From Chitinophaga sp. YR573 (GTDB lineage Bacteria > Bacteroidota > Bacteroidia > Chitinophagales > Chitinophagaceae), in contig NZ_FOJF01000003.1 of the NCBI RefSeq assembly GCF_900110995.1, positions 1,240,001-1,304,000 on the forward strand: 64,000 nt of DNA. The letters are read 5' to 3'. The position numbers were made by a program, and so were the translations under genes. The notes under the pieces are model-generated. The model was given only the letters and a program-made list of their open reading frames with translations, did not search any database and was not told where the DNA came from. How positions within the stretch are numbered: position 1 is the first letter of the stretch; every line of letters starts with the position of its first letter. Below are positions 1-9,663 of the stretch, in pieces.

Positions 1-771
1 TTAACCGGACTGGTAAAGGTTTTTGAAGATTACATGTACCACACCTACGACCTTAAAAAAGAGGATAATTTAAGAGAACGCAAGCTGCGGACACAATTAC
101 AGTTTGTCCGAAAACTCACCATCAGTATGATCCTGGTATTGACCCTCTGTGCGGTGCTGCTCAGCTTCGACAACCTGCGCAAAATAGGAGCAGGGTTACT
201 CACTGGTGTGGGAGTAGGTGGTATCATCGTAGGTTTCGCGGCACAACGCTCCTTATCTAATTTTCTGGCAGGTATGCAGATCGCCTTTACACAGCCAATA
301 AGAATAGATGATGTGCTGGTAGTGGAAGGAGAATGGGGCAGGGTGGAAGAGATTACCCTTACCTATGTGGTACTGGCTATCTGGGATGAGCGTAAACTGA
401 TACTGCCTATCAATTATTTCATCGAAAAGCCTTTCCAGAACTGGACACGCACCGGCTCCAACATTCTGGGTACAGCATTCCTTTACCTGGATTATAATGC
501 TCCGGTAGATGCTATACGCACAGAGTTTGAACGCTTACTGGAAGATCATCCTTTATGGGATAAAAGAGTGAAAGTCGTACATGTCACAAACATTACCGAC
601 AGAGTGATGGAAATCCGGCTTCTCATCAGTGCCAGAAGCTCCGGTAAGGCATTTGACCTGCGTTGTTTCCTGCGGGAGAAAATGATGCTGTTCATACAGG
701 AAAAACACCCTTATTGTCTGCCTAAAACCAGAGCGGAGTTTGATAAAAAGCCTTCAGACCAGCTGCTTTAA
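1..771 (+). CDS. MscS-family mechanosensitive ion channel, 5'-truncated
   Basis: The reading frame is open from base 1, so the true start lies upstream of the window; the first ATG in view (34) is probably internal. After a transmembrane stretch (LTISMILVLTLCAVLLSF) comes the glycine-rich pore helix of MscS channels (GVGVGGIIVGFAAQ), then the beta domain with IRIDDVLVVEGEWGRVEEI and the PINYFIEKPFQNWTR segment. These are the hallmarks of the conserved MscS core. The family releases solutes on hypo-osmotic shock from the inner membrane. Further membrane helices would be expected upstream. The 3' end overlaps the convergent VOC gene by four bases. Family assignment is strong; physiological role is inferred. 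Confidence 0.9.
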   Translation, partial: LTGLVKVFEDYMYHTYDLKKEDNLRERKLRTQLQFVRKLTISMILVLTLCAVLLSFDNLRKIGAGLLTGVGVGGIIVGFAAQRSLSNFLAGMQIAFTQPIRIDDVLVVEGEWGRVEEITLTYVVLAIWDERKLILPINYFIEKPFQNWTRTGSNILGTAFLYLDYNAPVDAIRTEFERLLEDHPLWDKRVKVVHVTNITDRVMEIRLLISARSSGKAFDLRCFLREKMMLFIQEKHPYCLPKTRAEFDKKPSDQLL

Positions 772-1220
772 TATTTATCATCATTCACTTCTATCCAGTA
801 TCCTTCAGGATCTGTAAAATAGACCTGTTGTACACCATCTACCCGTTTGGTAGGTATACCGGCTTTACCAGCCCAGTTCTCAAAAGGAATATGATGCGCA
901 TTCAGCCTGGCGATAAATTCGTCCATAGATGTAACGCTGAAGCAGAGGTGTGAATTCTTATCGTGTGTGGTAATTTCCTTTGCGCCCTGTATCAGGTGCA
1001 ACTGGCTGTGGGTACCTATCTTAAACCAGGTATGACGGCCGTCGTGAAAGGGTTCGGGGATAGTATCAATCTGAACAATATCCCGGTAGAAAGTGGTACT
1101 TTTTTCCAGGTTAAACACATATACAGCTATGTGATTGAGGATCGGGCTTTTCTTTTGGGCTGATGATGGCATGGCAAAACCTATCATAGCCACACATAAT
1201 AGTGGAATCAGTGTTTTCAT
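768..1220 (-). CDS. Secreted VOC-superfamily (glyoxalase-like) protein
   Basis: 150 aa. Residues 1-21 form a Sec signal peptide (MKTLIPLLCVAMIGFAMPSSAQ), unusual for VOC proteins, which are mostly cytosolic. The rest is one betaalphabetabetabeta pair typical of the vicinal-oxygen-chelate fold: an N-terminal LNHIAVYVFNLEKSTTFYRDI, a central HTWFKIG..SQLHLIQG, and a C-terminal VYFTDPEGYWIEV. H and E residues at the usual metal-ligand places are visible. Substrate cannot be told; candidates are a lactoylglutathione-lyase-like or bleomycin/fosfomycin-resistance-like role in the periplasm. It is followed on the same strand by nothing and overlaps the MscS stop by four bases. Confidence 0.82.
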   Translation of the reverse strand: MKTLIPLLCVAMIGFAMPSSAQKKSPILNHIAVYVFNLEKSTTFYRDIVQIDTIPEPFHDGRHTWFKIGTHSQLHLIQGAKEITTHDKNSHLCFSVTSMDEFIARLNAHHIPFENWAGKAGIPTKRVDGVQQVYFTDPEGYWIEVNDDKY

Positions 1221-1232
1221 GATTCCAAGATA

Positions 1233-1748
1233 CTACAACTTTACTAACAATTTTGCGACTGACAAACCAGTATCCATTTTAATATTTACTACATAAACAC
1301 CGGGTACCCATGCAGAAGTATTGAAGGTATACAGTAAAGCATAATTACCCTCCGGAAGCACTACATCTGTAAAGATCAGTTGTCCTATCCTGTTCAGTAC
1401 GCGGATATCTACTTTGGTAGTACCGGTGTCGAGTGCAAACTTGATGGAAGCCTGATCTTCAGCCGGGTTGGGATAAAGTATCATATCATCTGCTCCTGTT
1501 GCTGTCCGCACAGGACCGCTGGGTGGCTGTTGAAAGCCCTGGGTAAGTGCAGGATCTGTATAGATCAGGGGTACAACTACCGCTTCGCCTATAGTAAAAT
1601 CCAACTGTATTGCCTGCAGTGTTTTGCTATAGCCGGTACTCGATTTTACCTGTCTTTCAAACGTAGGATTTTGTGCCTTCGCTCTTGCTGCTGCCATTAG
1701 CAGCAGGCATACAGTGATGAATTTTTTAGATCGAAAAAATAATTCCAT
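1233..1748 (-). CDS. Small secreted protein with T9SS type A sorting domain
   Basis: 171 aa. An N-terminal signal peptide ends near AKAQ. The last ~80 residues fit a Por secretion (T9SS type A) C-terminal sorting domain: it opens with MILYPNPAEDQASIKF and ends in GVYVVNIKMDTGLSVAKLLVKL. This domain directs export through the outer membrane and anchoring or release. The middle part (FTIGEAVVVPLIYTDPALTQGFQQP) matches a short module common in Bacteroidota T9SS cargo, function unknown. The gene starts two bases after the stop of the 900-aa OmpA-domain gene upstream, so the two are probably co-transcribed and co-localised on the surface. Confidence 0.85.
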   Translation of the reverse strand: MELFFRSKKFITVCLLLMAAARAKAQNPTFERQVKSSTGYSKTLQAIQLDFTIGEAVVVPLIYTDPALTQGFQQPPSGPVRTATGADDMILYPNPAEDQASIKFALDTGTTKVDIRVLNRIGQLIFTDVVLPEGNYALLYTFNTSAWVPGVYVVNIKMDTGLSVAKLLVKL

Positions 1749-1750
1749 GA

Positions 1751-4453
1751 TTATTGCTGTTCAGTAAAGATCTCCATTTCCACACGCCTGTTCTTTTCTC
1801 TTTCTTCTTTTGTCTGATTCGTTGTCAGCGGTTTTGTTTGTCCGTAACCGATAGTCGTAATGCGTTTCGCATCTACGCCTTTTGTTTCCAGGTATTGTTT
1901 TACGGCTTCACTTCTTTTTTCTGATAATGTCTGGTTGAAAGCAGCTGTTCCTTCATTGTCTGTATGGCCGCTCAATTTCAGGGTCCATTCAGGATGTGCC
2001 TGTAACAGTGTTGCCATTTTATCCAGTGAAGTGAAAGAGGAAGCGGCGATTACTGCTTTGCCTGTAGAGAACTGCAGGTTAGAGAATGCTTTGCTTACCA
2101 CTTCTTTTTCTTCTGTTTTCAATATGGCTTTTGCAGGTGTTGAAGTTAAACCGGTATCAGGCATGATTACTTTCATCGGATCCGGCGCCATTGCAAAACG
2201 GGCATCAGAATAACCGATAGTTGCACCACTTGCATCTGTTTCATCAGCACGGGACGCTACGATCTGCCAGGTAAAAGGCACATCGGATTTACCACCCTGT
2301 AACTCTTTTACATCAAATCCTTTAGCTGATTTATTGGTAACAAATACACCATTACATTCACCTTCCAGCTGTATAAATACTTTCAGCGGATGTTTTTCAT
2401 CCACACGAATACTTCTTGTCAGTAATCTTTCCAGATCAATATGTGTAGTACCACCTTTCAGTTGTCCTGCTCCAAAATCCTGGAATAAAACTTCCGGTGC
2501 TTCTGTACAGAATAACAGGCGGCGTTTACCTTCATCATCTTTTACGATGGTAGATTTAACACCTGATGATGCGATACCTACATAAATATTAGAACCGGAC
2601 CCACTGTCGAATAAACGTCCTGCCAGGTAACTGTACACCAGTGTCGCAGACGCATATAGATTAGATGTTTTGTATTCGAAATAACCACCCCAGCGACTGA
2701 GTTCAGGATTGGAGGCAGTAGAAGCTACTGCGAATCCTGATACACCCACATTATAACTGCTTCCTGATACACCTGCACCACCTGCCGGTACAATAGGTTT
2801 TGTAGAGGTACCACCACCCAGCACACCTACACCAACAGTAGACATACCTACACTGTAGGTCCCGAACGGATTACCAATACCTGCTAACCCTGCACCCATA
2901 GGATAGGATGCCAGACCTGTAGACAGTGGAATACTTGTTCTGTAATCTATGTTGTTACCTACACCCAGTACACCTATACCATCTGCATTTCCTCCAAGTC
3001 CAAGTACACCACTTCCGTAGTTGGAAGTATTGTTGAACACTCCCGGAGAACCGGTAGCTCCTACAACACCATAACCACCGTTTATAGAAGAGGTTTCTCC
3101 TCTGATGGGCACAGAAGCCCTGTTAGAAGCATATCCATATATACCTATACCTGCAGACGAAACACCTTTCACACCATACCCTGTACTGGCATTTCTACCC
3201 TGGATAGCGGCTGAGTTTCCCGCAGCATATGCGTTAATACCATTTTTTAATGTTGCGTCAGCATTAATACCCTGATCTGTATTTCCGGAGAAAACTGTAA
3301 ACAATGCCAGACCATTTACCGCAGAAGTATCGGTAGTTCCATTCACAATAATACCCGGCCCGCTGGTAAAACGGATTCTCTCATTGGAAGTACCGTTACC
3401 ATTTGTTTTAATCATGAAGGGCTGGGTATCCAGCGTACCTATAAAGTCTGCATTACCTCCGTCAGTTCCTTTATTACCACCTACTAACCATGCTCTGCCA
3501 TCAGTAACCACACTGTCTCCCAGTGAAGTCGTCAGCACTGTTTCACCACTGGGCTGATAATAGATTTTCTTGATCACAAATCCACTACCACCCTCGGCCA
3601 GTACCTGCCAGGCCGTACCATCATATATATAAGAAGCTCTGTCTGTTGTATTATAATAACCCTGGTTTAAAGAAGGAGAAGCCGGAGCGGTGGCAGAAGA
3701 GCCTAACCAGCTGAGAGAGACTCCGGGAATACCATCCTGACTTAATATCTGCCAGGCGGTACCATCATATATGTATGCTTTTTTATCGGTAGTACTGTAA
3801 TAAGCCTGGTTGAGTGTTGCTCCTACAGGTTCAGTAGCAAAAGCCCCTAACCAATAAACGGATACGCCGGGACTACCATCTTCAGTAATGATCGTCCAGG
3901 TACCTGTACTGTCATATATATATGATTTCTTGTCTGTACTGTTGTAATAAGCCTGGTTTTGAAGCGGACCGGCAGGAGCAGCTGTAAATGTACCCAGCCA
4001 GGTAATGGAAACGGCATTAGTGCCATTACCACCGGAACCACCATTGGCCGCATACAATGCATAAGGAACGCTCATGAAAGGCATTACACCAATAGGAGTG
4101 AAACTACCAGCCCCTGTTATATCGATGTCTACCTGGAGATACTGATTACCTTTACTCCATGGGATACCGGCAAAGGTTCCGAACTGGGGAGTTCCCTGAC
4201 CAATAACCAGTGTAAACAGGCCTTGTGCAGTGGTTGTTACGCTGTGCTGTTCAATATAAACCGGAGACCCGGTTGCAGAACCATCAAGAATACTGAGCCT
4301 AACCTCAAGAGGCTGCATAGCCATTATCGCACCTTTACCATCTCTGGCTATTGCCTGATAATTAATACCCTGCAGTCCGGTTTGCTGAGCCTTAGCACTA
4401 CCGCTCCAACACATTAGCAGGGGAACAATTAAAATGAGTAGAATACCTTTCAT
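1751..4453 (-). CDS. Large surface protein: fibre-like repeats plus C-terminal OmpA domain
   Basis: 900 aa. Signal peptide 1-23. Residues ~28-137 are a Bacteroidota module (GINYQAIARDGKG ... MSVPYALYAANGG) often heading tail-fibre-like surface proteins. Three ~42-residue repeats follow at about 152-193, 201-242 and 249-290, each with WLG, QAYYN/S-T-TD, SYIYD and a closing W-x-I/V. Residues ~400-600 are rich in G-V/I-x-G turns, resembling a fibre shaft. Residues ~790-900 form an OmpA/MotB peptidoglycan-binding domain (LSGHTDNEGTAAFNQTLSEK, RITTIGYGQTKP, NRRVEMEIF). Such a protein would be held at the cell wall with an extended domain outside. No enzymatic domain is seen; an adhesin or scaffold role is inferred from architecture only. 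Confidence 0.8.
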   Translation of the reverse strand: MKGILLILIVPLLMCWSGSAKAQQTGLQGINYQAIARDGKGAIMAMQPLEVRLSILDGSATGSPVYIEQHSVTTTAQGLFTLVIGQGTPQFGTFAGIPWSKGNQYLQVDIDITGAGSFTPIGVMPFMSVPYALYAANGGSGGNGTNAVSITWLGTFTAAPAGPLQNQAYYNSTDKKSYIYDSTGTWTIITEDGSPGVSVYWLGAFATEPVGATLNQAYYSTTDKKAYIYDGTAWQILSQDGIPGVSLSWLGSSATAPASPSLNQGYYNTTDRASYIYDGTAWQVLAEGGSGFVIKKIYYQPSGETVLTTSLGDSVVTDGRAWLVGGNKGTDGGNADFIGTLDTQPFMIKTNGNGTSNERIRFTSGPGIIVNGTTDTSAVNGLALFTVFSGNTDQGINADATLKNGINAYAAGNSAAIQGRNASTGYGVKGVSSAGIGIYGYASNRASVPIRGETSSINGGYGVVGATGSPGVFNNTSNYGSGVLGLGGNADGIGVLGVGNNIDYRTSIPLSTGLASYPMGAGLAGIGNPFGTYSVGMSTVGVGVLGGGTSTKPIVPAGGAGVSGSSYNVGVSGFAVASTASNPELSRWGGYFEYKTSNLYASATLVYSYLAGRLFDSGSGSNIYVGIASSGVKSTIVKDDEGKRRLLFCTEAPEVLFQDFGAGQLKGGTTHIDLERLLTRSIRVDEKHPLKVFIQLEGECNGVFVTNKSAKGFDVKELQGGKSDVPFTWQIVASRADETDASGATIGYSDARFAMAPDPMKVIMPDTGLTSTPAKAILKTEEKEVVSKAFSNLQFSTGKAVIAASSFTSLDKMATLLQAHPEWTLKLSGHTDNEGTAAFNQTLSEKRSEAVKQYLETKGVDAKRITTIGYGQTKPLTTNQTKEEREKNRRVEMEIFTEQQ

Positions 4454-4883
4454 CTCATAGTATATTTTGTGATTGTATAATATAAAATTATATTATATCT
4501 TATATTATAAATATAGTAAAGATAAGAATTTAATTCTATTCTAAACTTGTTTAATGTCTTATTTGCAGGCCTCACACATACGTAGTATGATAAAATGTCT
4601 TAGTTACACAGGGTAATGAACCTCATTTTGTTATGGTATATAATAATTTAAAATGTCAGATTATACTTACCTAGATGTTGGTTGTCAGGGAGTATCAGCT
4701 CCTCTCATTATGATTGATTACGAACTTTTTTTGAAATCTGAATGTTCCTTTTTCACTGTATTTTATGTTACCTAAGAATAATGCAGATATTTACAAACTC
4801 ATGACAATCTCTCCCGTTTAAATTAGTCTGCTTTCCTTTCTGCCTTCCATGCCGTATCTTGCCGGCTTAAAGGTTTTAGAGAT
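4454..4883. other. Divergent AT-rich intergenic region, no gene seen
   Basis: 430 bp between the divergent OmpA-domain and GH92 genes, so it must hold both promoters. The left ~100 bp is extremely AT-rich (runs of TATATTATA). No clean TAnnTTTG box with a partner TTTG was found for either gene. The 9-mer AATGTCTTA occurs twice, at 4553-4561 and 4594-4602, 41 bp apart, and a related AATGTCAGA follows near 4652. This could be a regulator site but the evidence is weak. No ORF of credible coding character is present. Confidence 0.6.
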
Positions 4884-7184
4884 ATGCAATTGGGTCTTAA
4901 GCAATACCGTCTGCTGGCATTATCACTGCTTTGCACGGGTTTTCATGTACACGCACAGCAGAAGAAAATAGCTGCACTAGATTCACAGAAGAAAATAACT
5001 GCGGAACACAAACCAGTAGAATATGTAGACCCTTATATAGGGTCAGGTGGTCATGGACATGTCTTCGTAGGGGCCAGTGTACCTTTTGGTGCCGTACAGG
5101 TAGGGCCTACCAATATTGTGAAGGGGTGGGACTGGTGTTCCGGTTACCACTACTCAGACAGCGTAGTGATAGGTTTCCCGCAAACTCACCTGAGTGGTAC
5201 CGGTATCGGCGACCTGGGTGATGTATTAATTATGCCTTATACTGGTAAAATCAGGACCAGCCACGGCACCCAGGAAGATCCAACTTCGGGTTATGGTTCA
5301 CATTATTCTCATGCACACGAAAAGGCCGCTCCCGGTTATTACTCCGTAATGCTGGACGATTATAAAATTAAAGTGGAACTCACTGCTTCTGAACGCGTTG
5401 GGTTTCATAAATACACTTTCCCTCAAGGTCAGGAAGGGCATATCATCATCGACCTGAAAGAAGGTATAGGATGGGATGCTCCCGTAGAAACCTATATCAC
5501 TAAAAAAGATGAGTATACCCTGGTAGGTTACCGCTATTCCAAAGGATGGGCTGTTGACCAGCGCCTGTGGTTCGCTATTAAAAGTAATGTTCCCCTCAGG
5601 GAATTTGCCGTATTTGAAGGTGATACCCGGCAACAGGGTAAAGAATTAAAAGGAGTGAAAGTAAAAGGAGTGATCTCCTTTGATAAAGCGCCTGCACAGG
5701 TGTTACTGAAAGTTGGTATCTCTCCTGTAAGCAGCGAAAATGCACTGGCTAACATCAACGCTGAAATTCCGGGATGGGATTTTGCAGCTACTGCTGCCAC
5801 TGCTGCTAATAAATGGAATACAGAGTTATCTAAAATAAAAGTGGAAACAAAAGATGAGAACACGAAGAAGATCTTTTACTCCGCTTTTTATCACACAATG
5901 ATAGCGCCTATATTATTTAATGATCATAATGGCGCTTACCGCGGTACAGATAAAAAAGTATATCCAAACCCGAGCTTCGATAACTACACCGTATTCTCTT
6001 TATGGGATATCTACCGTTCCGACGCTCCTTTATATACACTTACACAGCCTGAAAGAGTAAACAGTTTTGTAAACTCTATGGTGACGATCTTCAAACAACA
6101 GGGCAAACTGCCTATATGGCCGTTGATGGGCAGCGAAACCAACTGTATGGTGGGTTACAGCGCAGCACCTGTGATTGCGGATGCTTACCTGAAAGGCTTT
6201 AAAGGATTCGATGCCAATGCTGCTTTCGAAGCTATGAAGACTTCTGCTATGCGCGACGACCTGGGCATGAAAGACATTAAAGCAAAAGGATACATTCCTG
6301 CTGATAAAGAATACGAATCCGTTTCAAAAGCAATGGAATATGCAGTGGACGACTGGTGTATTGCTGCTATGGCAAAGAAACTGGGCCGTAATGAAGACTT
6401 TAACTACTTCTCAAAACGTGCTGGTTACTATAAGAACTATTTCGACAGCAACATCAAATTTGTTCGTCCGAAATTAGATGATGGCAGCTGGAAAATACCT
6501 TACGATCCATTCAACTCTATTCACGAGAAAGGCGACTTTACCGAAGGTAATGGCTGGCAGTATACCTGGCTGGTACCACAGGATGTGGAAGGATTGATCA
6601 GCCTGATGGGTGGGGATCATGCGTTCACCAAAAAGCTGGACAGCCTCTTTGTGGCTACAGGTAGCATGGGTGCACAGGCATCCAATGATATCTCTGGTCT
6701 GATAGGTATGTATGCACATGGTAATGAACCAAGTCATCACGTTACTTATATGTACGCTTACTCCGGTAACCAGTGGAAAACTGCTGAAAAAGTAAGACAG
6801 GTAATGAAGGAATTCTATACTGCTACACCGGAAGGTCTGGCTGGTAATGAAGATTGTGGCGCCATGTCTTCCTGGTTTGTATTCTCTTCCCTGGGCTTTT
6901 ACCCGGTGAATCCTGCCAAAGGCATTTATGTATTTGGTAGTCCGCTGTTTGATAAAGCCAGTATGAAAGTACAGGGCGGTAAAACATTCACGGTAGAAAC
7001 GATCAGCAACAGTGCACAGAATATTTATATCCAGAGTGTTACACTCAATGGTAAACCCTATAACTACAGTTATATCAAACATGAAGATATACTGAAAGGC
7101 GGGGTACTGAGATTAACCATGGGTAGCACACCCAATCAAAACTTTGGCAAGCTGGCCTCGAACCGGCCAGATTCAAAATACTAA
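4884..7184 (+). CDS. GH92 family alpha-1,2-mannosidase
   Basis: 766 aa with a signal peptide (to about HVHAQQ). The family's N-terminal sandwich begins VDPYIGSGGHGHVFVGASVPFG, followed by GWDWCSGYHYSD and the H-L-S-GTG loop. The catalytic (alpha/alpha)6 half shows FSLWDIYR, WPLMGSETNCMVGYSAAPV, FTEGNGWQYTWLVPQDV (general-acid Glu region), GNEPSHHVTYMYAY and GNEDCGAMSSWFVFSSLGFYPV (base Asp region). GH92 enzymes are Ca2+-dependent inverting exo-mannosidases acting on N-glycans or yeast mannan. Length is usual for the family. It stands alone, without SusCD next to it, and ends in a strong terminator at 7188-7213. Confidence 0.95.
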   Translation: MQLGLKQYRLLALSLLCTGFHVHAQQKKIAALDSQKKITAEHKPVEYVDPYIGSGGHGHVFVGASVPFGAVQVGPTNIVKGWDWCSGYHYSDSVVIGFPQTHLSGTGIGDLGDVLIMPYTGKIRTSHGTQEDPTSGYGSHYSHAHEKAAPGYYSVMLDDYKIKVELTASERVGFHKYTFPQGQEGHIIIDLKEGIGWDAPVETYITKKDEYTLVGYRYSKGWAVDQRLWFAIKSNVPLREFAVFEGDTRQQGKELKGVKVKGVISFDKAPAQVLLKVGISPVSSENALANINAEIPGWDFAATAATAANKWNTELSKIKVETKDENTKKIFYSAFYHTMIAPILFNDHNGAYRGTDKKVYPNPSFDNYTVFSLWDIYRSDAPLYTLTQPERVNSFVNSMVTIFKQQGKLPIWPLMGSETNCMVGYSAAPVIADAYLKGFKGFDANAAFEAMKTSAMRDDLGMKDIKAKGYIPADKEYESVSKAMEYAVDDWCIAAMAKKLGRNEDFNYFSKRAGYYKNYFDSNIKFVRPKLDDGSWKIPYDPFNSIHEKGDFTEGNGWQYTWLVPQDVEGLISLMGGDHAFTKKLDSLFVATGSMGAQASNDISGLIGMYAHGNEPSHHVTYMYAYSGNQWKTAEKVRQVMKEFYTATPEGLAGNEDCGAMSSWFVFSSLGFYPVNPAKGIYVFGSPLFDKASMKVQGGKTFTVETISNSAQNIYIQSVTLNGKPYNYSYIKHEDILKGGVLRLTMGSTPNQNFGKLASNRPDSKY

Positions 7185-7187
7185 TGA

Positions 7188-7213
7188 TAAAGAGGGGCTT
7201 CGGCCCCTTTTTT
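7188..7213 (+). terminator. Rho-independent terminator after GH92 gene
   Basis: GGGGC-TTCG-GCCCC stem capped by a UUCG tetraloop, preceded by AAGA and followed by T6. It lies three bases past the GH92 stop codon and only 20 bases before the Nudix start. Confidence 0.9.
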
Positions 7214-7233
7214 ATTGTCCAAAATCAGGAATT

Positions 7234-7701
7234 ATGGCAAAGACCAGCAGTGGTATTCTCTTATACAGAAAAAAGCAATCAGTTCTGGAAGTTCTTTTAG
7301 TACATCCTGGCGGGCCATTCTTTGCCCGGAAAGATGAAGGTAGCTGGACTATCCCCAAAGGGGAATTAATGGAAGATGAAGACTCTTTAGAGGCTGCTAT
7401 ACGGGAGTTTGAAGAAGAAACAGGATATAAGCCTTCGGGAGATTTTATCCCCCTGAATGCTGTAAAACAGAAAGGAGGGAAGACTGTACAATGCTGGGCT
7501 GTAGAAGGAGATCTGGATGCAGCTGCCATTATCAGTAACACTTTTGAAATGGAATGGCCCCCACGTTCCCAAAAAATGAAATCATTCCCCGAAGTAGACA
7601 AAGCCTCCTGGTTAGAACTACCCATAGCCCGGCAGAAAATCAATGAGCGTCAGGTTGATTTTATAGACCAGTTAACCGCCTTACTTCATATCACGATCTG
7701 A
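7234..7701 (+). CDS. Nudix hydrolase (Ap4A/8-oxo-dGTP type)
   Basis: 155 aa from the ATG at 7234, which I prefer over the in-frame ATG at 7144 because the latter lies inside the GH92 gene and upstream of its terminator. The protein opens MAKTSSGILLYRK, and the Nudix box is intact: GELMEDEDSLEAAIREFEEETG matches GX5EX7REUXEEXGU. The KDEGSWTIPKGEL context is typical of small house-cleaning Nudix enzymes that cut (di)nucleoside polyphosphates with Mg2+. Exact substrate is not predictable. The 3' end overlaps the convergent haemoglobin gene by 11 bases. Confidence 0.88.
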   Translation: MAKTSSGILLYRKKQSVLEVLLVHPGGPFFARKDEGSWTIPKGELMEDEDSLEAAIREFEEETGYKPSGDFIPLNAVKQKGGKTVQCWAVEGDLDAAAIISNTFEMEWPPRSQKMKSFPEVDKASWLELPIARQKINERQVDFIDQLTALLHITI

Positions 7702-8056
7702 ACGCAGTTATTTTATACAGGAACGTAGCAGCAATATTTTCTGCTCTCTTCTTTGTCAGCTCCGTTACAGGCCCTTCAAAACCTTCATTCAGCGTGGCAT
7801 TAAAGTGACGTAACCAGGTCTCGAAATGCAGTGAATCTATCGGCAGATGAAGATGTTTTGGGAAAGGTTGTCCTGTATATTCACGTACGCCAAAAATGGC
7901 CATGTTCCAGAAGCTGTACATATTACCGAGATGATGGGTCCAGTCGTCTCCGAGTTTAGACTGAAAGATAGGCCCCAGCAGATTATCTTCACGGACTTTA
8001 CCATAAAACGTATCTACCATCCATTTAATGTCTTCTATTCCTTCTATGTCTTTCAT
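7691..8056 (-). CDS. Group III truncated haemoglobin
   Basis: 121 aa from the ATG at 8056; an upstream in-frame start at 8092 would add a 12-residue hydrophobic extension without family support. The sequence fits group III (Ctb-like) globins: TFYGKVREDNLLGPIF, W-x-HHLGNMYSFWNMAIFG, EYTGQPFPKHLHLP (proximal His region) and HFETWLRHF. These haem proteins bind O2 or NO in the cytoplasm and are often tied to nitrosative or oxidative stress or microaerobic respiration. It lies 39 bp downstream of the MFS efflux gene on the same strand, so it is probably the last gene of that efflux operon. Confidence 0.88.
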   Translation of the reverse strand: MKDIEGIEDIKWMVDTFYGKVREDNLLGPIFQSKLGDDWTHHLGNMYSFWNMAIFGVREYTGQPFPKHLHLPIDSLHFETWLRHFNATLNEGFEGPVTELTKKRAENIAATFLYKITAFRS

Positions 8057-8095
8057 TATGATACAAAGGTGGCTAATAAAAGGTAAAAACATCTC

Positions 8096-9658
8096 TTATT
8101 GGCTGGTTTTTTTCTGAGGAAGTCTGTGGAAGAGAAGAATGAGTATAAGCAGGCATACCAGGATAATAGACATCAGTTTGAAAATGTGCATGTTCGTCAG
8201 TAGTTGCGACTGTACCGTTAATGCCCTGGTGATATTACCGATAGAAAGCGCATTTGCCTGGTCGGCAGTAAATCCCCTGGAACGGTAGAGCTGTATAAAC
8301 AGGTTCTGCTCTCCGGAGAAGTTATTATCAAGTGTATTGAGATGCCGCAGGAAAGTCTCTTTGTTCAGCTGGTTATAATGCAGCTGTAACGTATAAAATC
8401 CGGCTATACTGTTTAGCGTAGTGGTAAACCTGACCAGTGCCGCAAAAGTGATACCGGTAAACCCTGTATAGGCAGGAAGAGAAGAAACGGTATAGATGAT
8501 GATAGGTACGAACAGGAACCCGGATGCGGCGCCCTGCAGGAATATGGGTATTGCCAGGTCTGCAAAGGAGAGGTCCGGTGTAAAGATCCTGTACATCCAT
8601 ATATGATATAACAACATCATAAGGAAACCGGTCACAAACAAGGGTTTCACCTGCACTTTTTTACTAAGCATCAGCCTTGCTGCTATCACCATAAAAATAA
8701 CCACACCAGCGAGGTTCACAGCTGCCAGCCACATGATTTTATAAGTATCCCAGCGTACTACTACGGCACAATAACCATAGATCAGGGTGATACTGTCTTT
8801 AACTCCATAATAAATCAACAGTAAAGCTATCCCTATGATAAACTTTTTGTACTTAAATACATCAAGATTCAAATAGGGTCTTTTTAGCGTTGTTTGTCTG
8901 TAGAAGAGTAGTACGAGACCTATGGTTGATAGAAAGGCAGATAACTGTATACGCTGGTCCGTGAACCAGTAATATTTAGGGCCGTAAATAATTGTGTATG
9001 CCAGGCAAATGGCAGTCGTCAGACACAGGATAAAACTAATCCAGTCAATCTGGTATAAAGGGTAGCTTTTTACCCCTGCATTTTTATTTAGCAGTACCAG
9101 TGTAACTACCAGGGTAAGTACCTGGAAGATGATCAGGTATCTGTATACATCGTACCAGTTGGAATTATCGGTCACCCAGGCAGATAGAATACCTACCAGC
9201 ACTACATTGCTTAATATAGTGCCATAGAAAACAGAAGACGCGACAATCACAGACCTTTGCGGATGCACAGCGGAGAACATCAGCATCAGTACAGCACCAG
9301 CGAGGCAACATACCTCGATACCCGTTAATACACGAAGTACCATGAACTGGTAAATATCTACCGCGTTCATACTGGCGAGACTGAGCAGGATCCCACAGGT
9401 AATTACAAATAGCAGGTATGATCTCCGTTCAAAATATCTTATAAACCTGAACTGCACAGGCAATGTGGCCAGGATACCCGCATAGGTGAGCTGGGAAGAT
9501 AAGCTCACATCTTCCGGCTGTGCACCGAAGTAACTGATAACATAGTTCTGGTTGAGTGCGAATAAACCAAACTGCACCATTGCGGAGAGTAATAACAGGA
9601 ACAGGGAAATCCTGATACCCCATTGCCAGTCTTTTATCCAGGGTTTGAAGAAGTTCAT
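8096..9658 (-). CDS. MFS multidrug transporter, EmrB-like (DHA2)
   Basis: 520 aa, polytopic, with about 14 hydrophobic segments, as expected for DHA2 drug:H+ antiporters. The conserved early-helix motifs are degenerate compared with E. coli EmrB, as is common in Bacteroidota homologues, so assignment leans on length, topology and context. It starts five bases after an EmrA-type adaptor gene, itself preceded by a TolC-type gene, which is the classic MFS tripartite pump. The pump would move lipophilic drugs or fatty acids directly across both membranes. Confidence 0.85.
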   Translation of the reverse strand: MNFFKPWIKDWQWGIRISLFLLLLSAMVQFGLFALNQNYVISYFGAQPEDVSLSSQLTYAGILATLPVQFRFIRYFERRSYLLFVITCGILLSLASMNAVDIYQFMVLRVLTGIEVCCLAGAVLMLMFSAVHPQRSVIVASSVFYGTILSNVVLVGILSAWVTDNSNWYDVYRYLIIFQVLTLVVTLVLLNKNAGVKSYPLYQIDWISFILCLTTAICLAYTIIYGPKYYWFTDQRIQLSAFLSTIGLVLLFYRQTTLKRPYLNLDVFKYKKFIIGIALLLIYYGVKDSITLIYGYCAVVVRWDTYKIMWLAAVNLAGVVIFMVIAARLMLSKKVQVKPLFVTGFLMMLLYHIWMYRIFTPDLSFADLAIPIFLQGAASGFLFVPIIIYTVSSLPAYTGFTGITFAALVRFTTTLNSIAGFYTLQLHYNQLNKETFLRHLNTLDNNFSGEQNLFIQLYRSRGFTADQANALSIGNITRALTVQSQLLTNMHIFKLMSIILVCLLILILLFHRLPQKKTSQ

Positions 9659-9663
9659 GGTAA

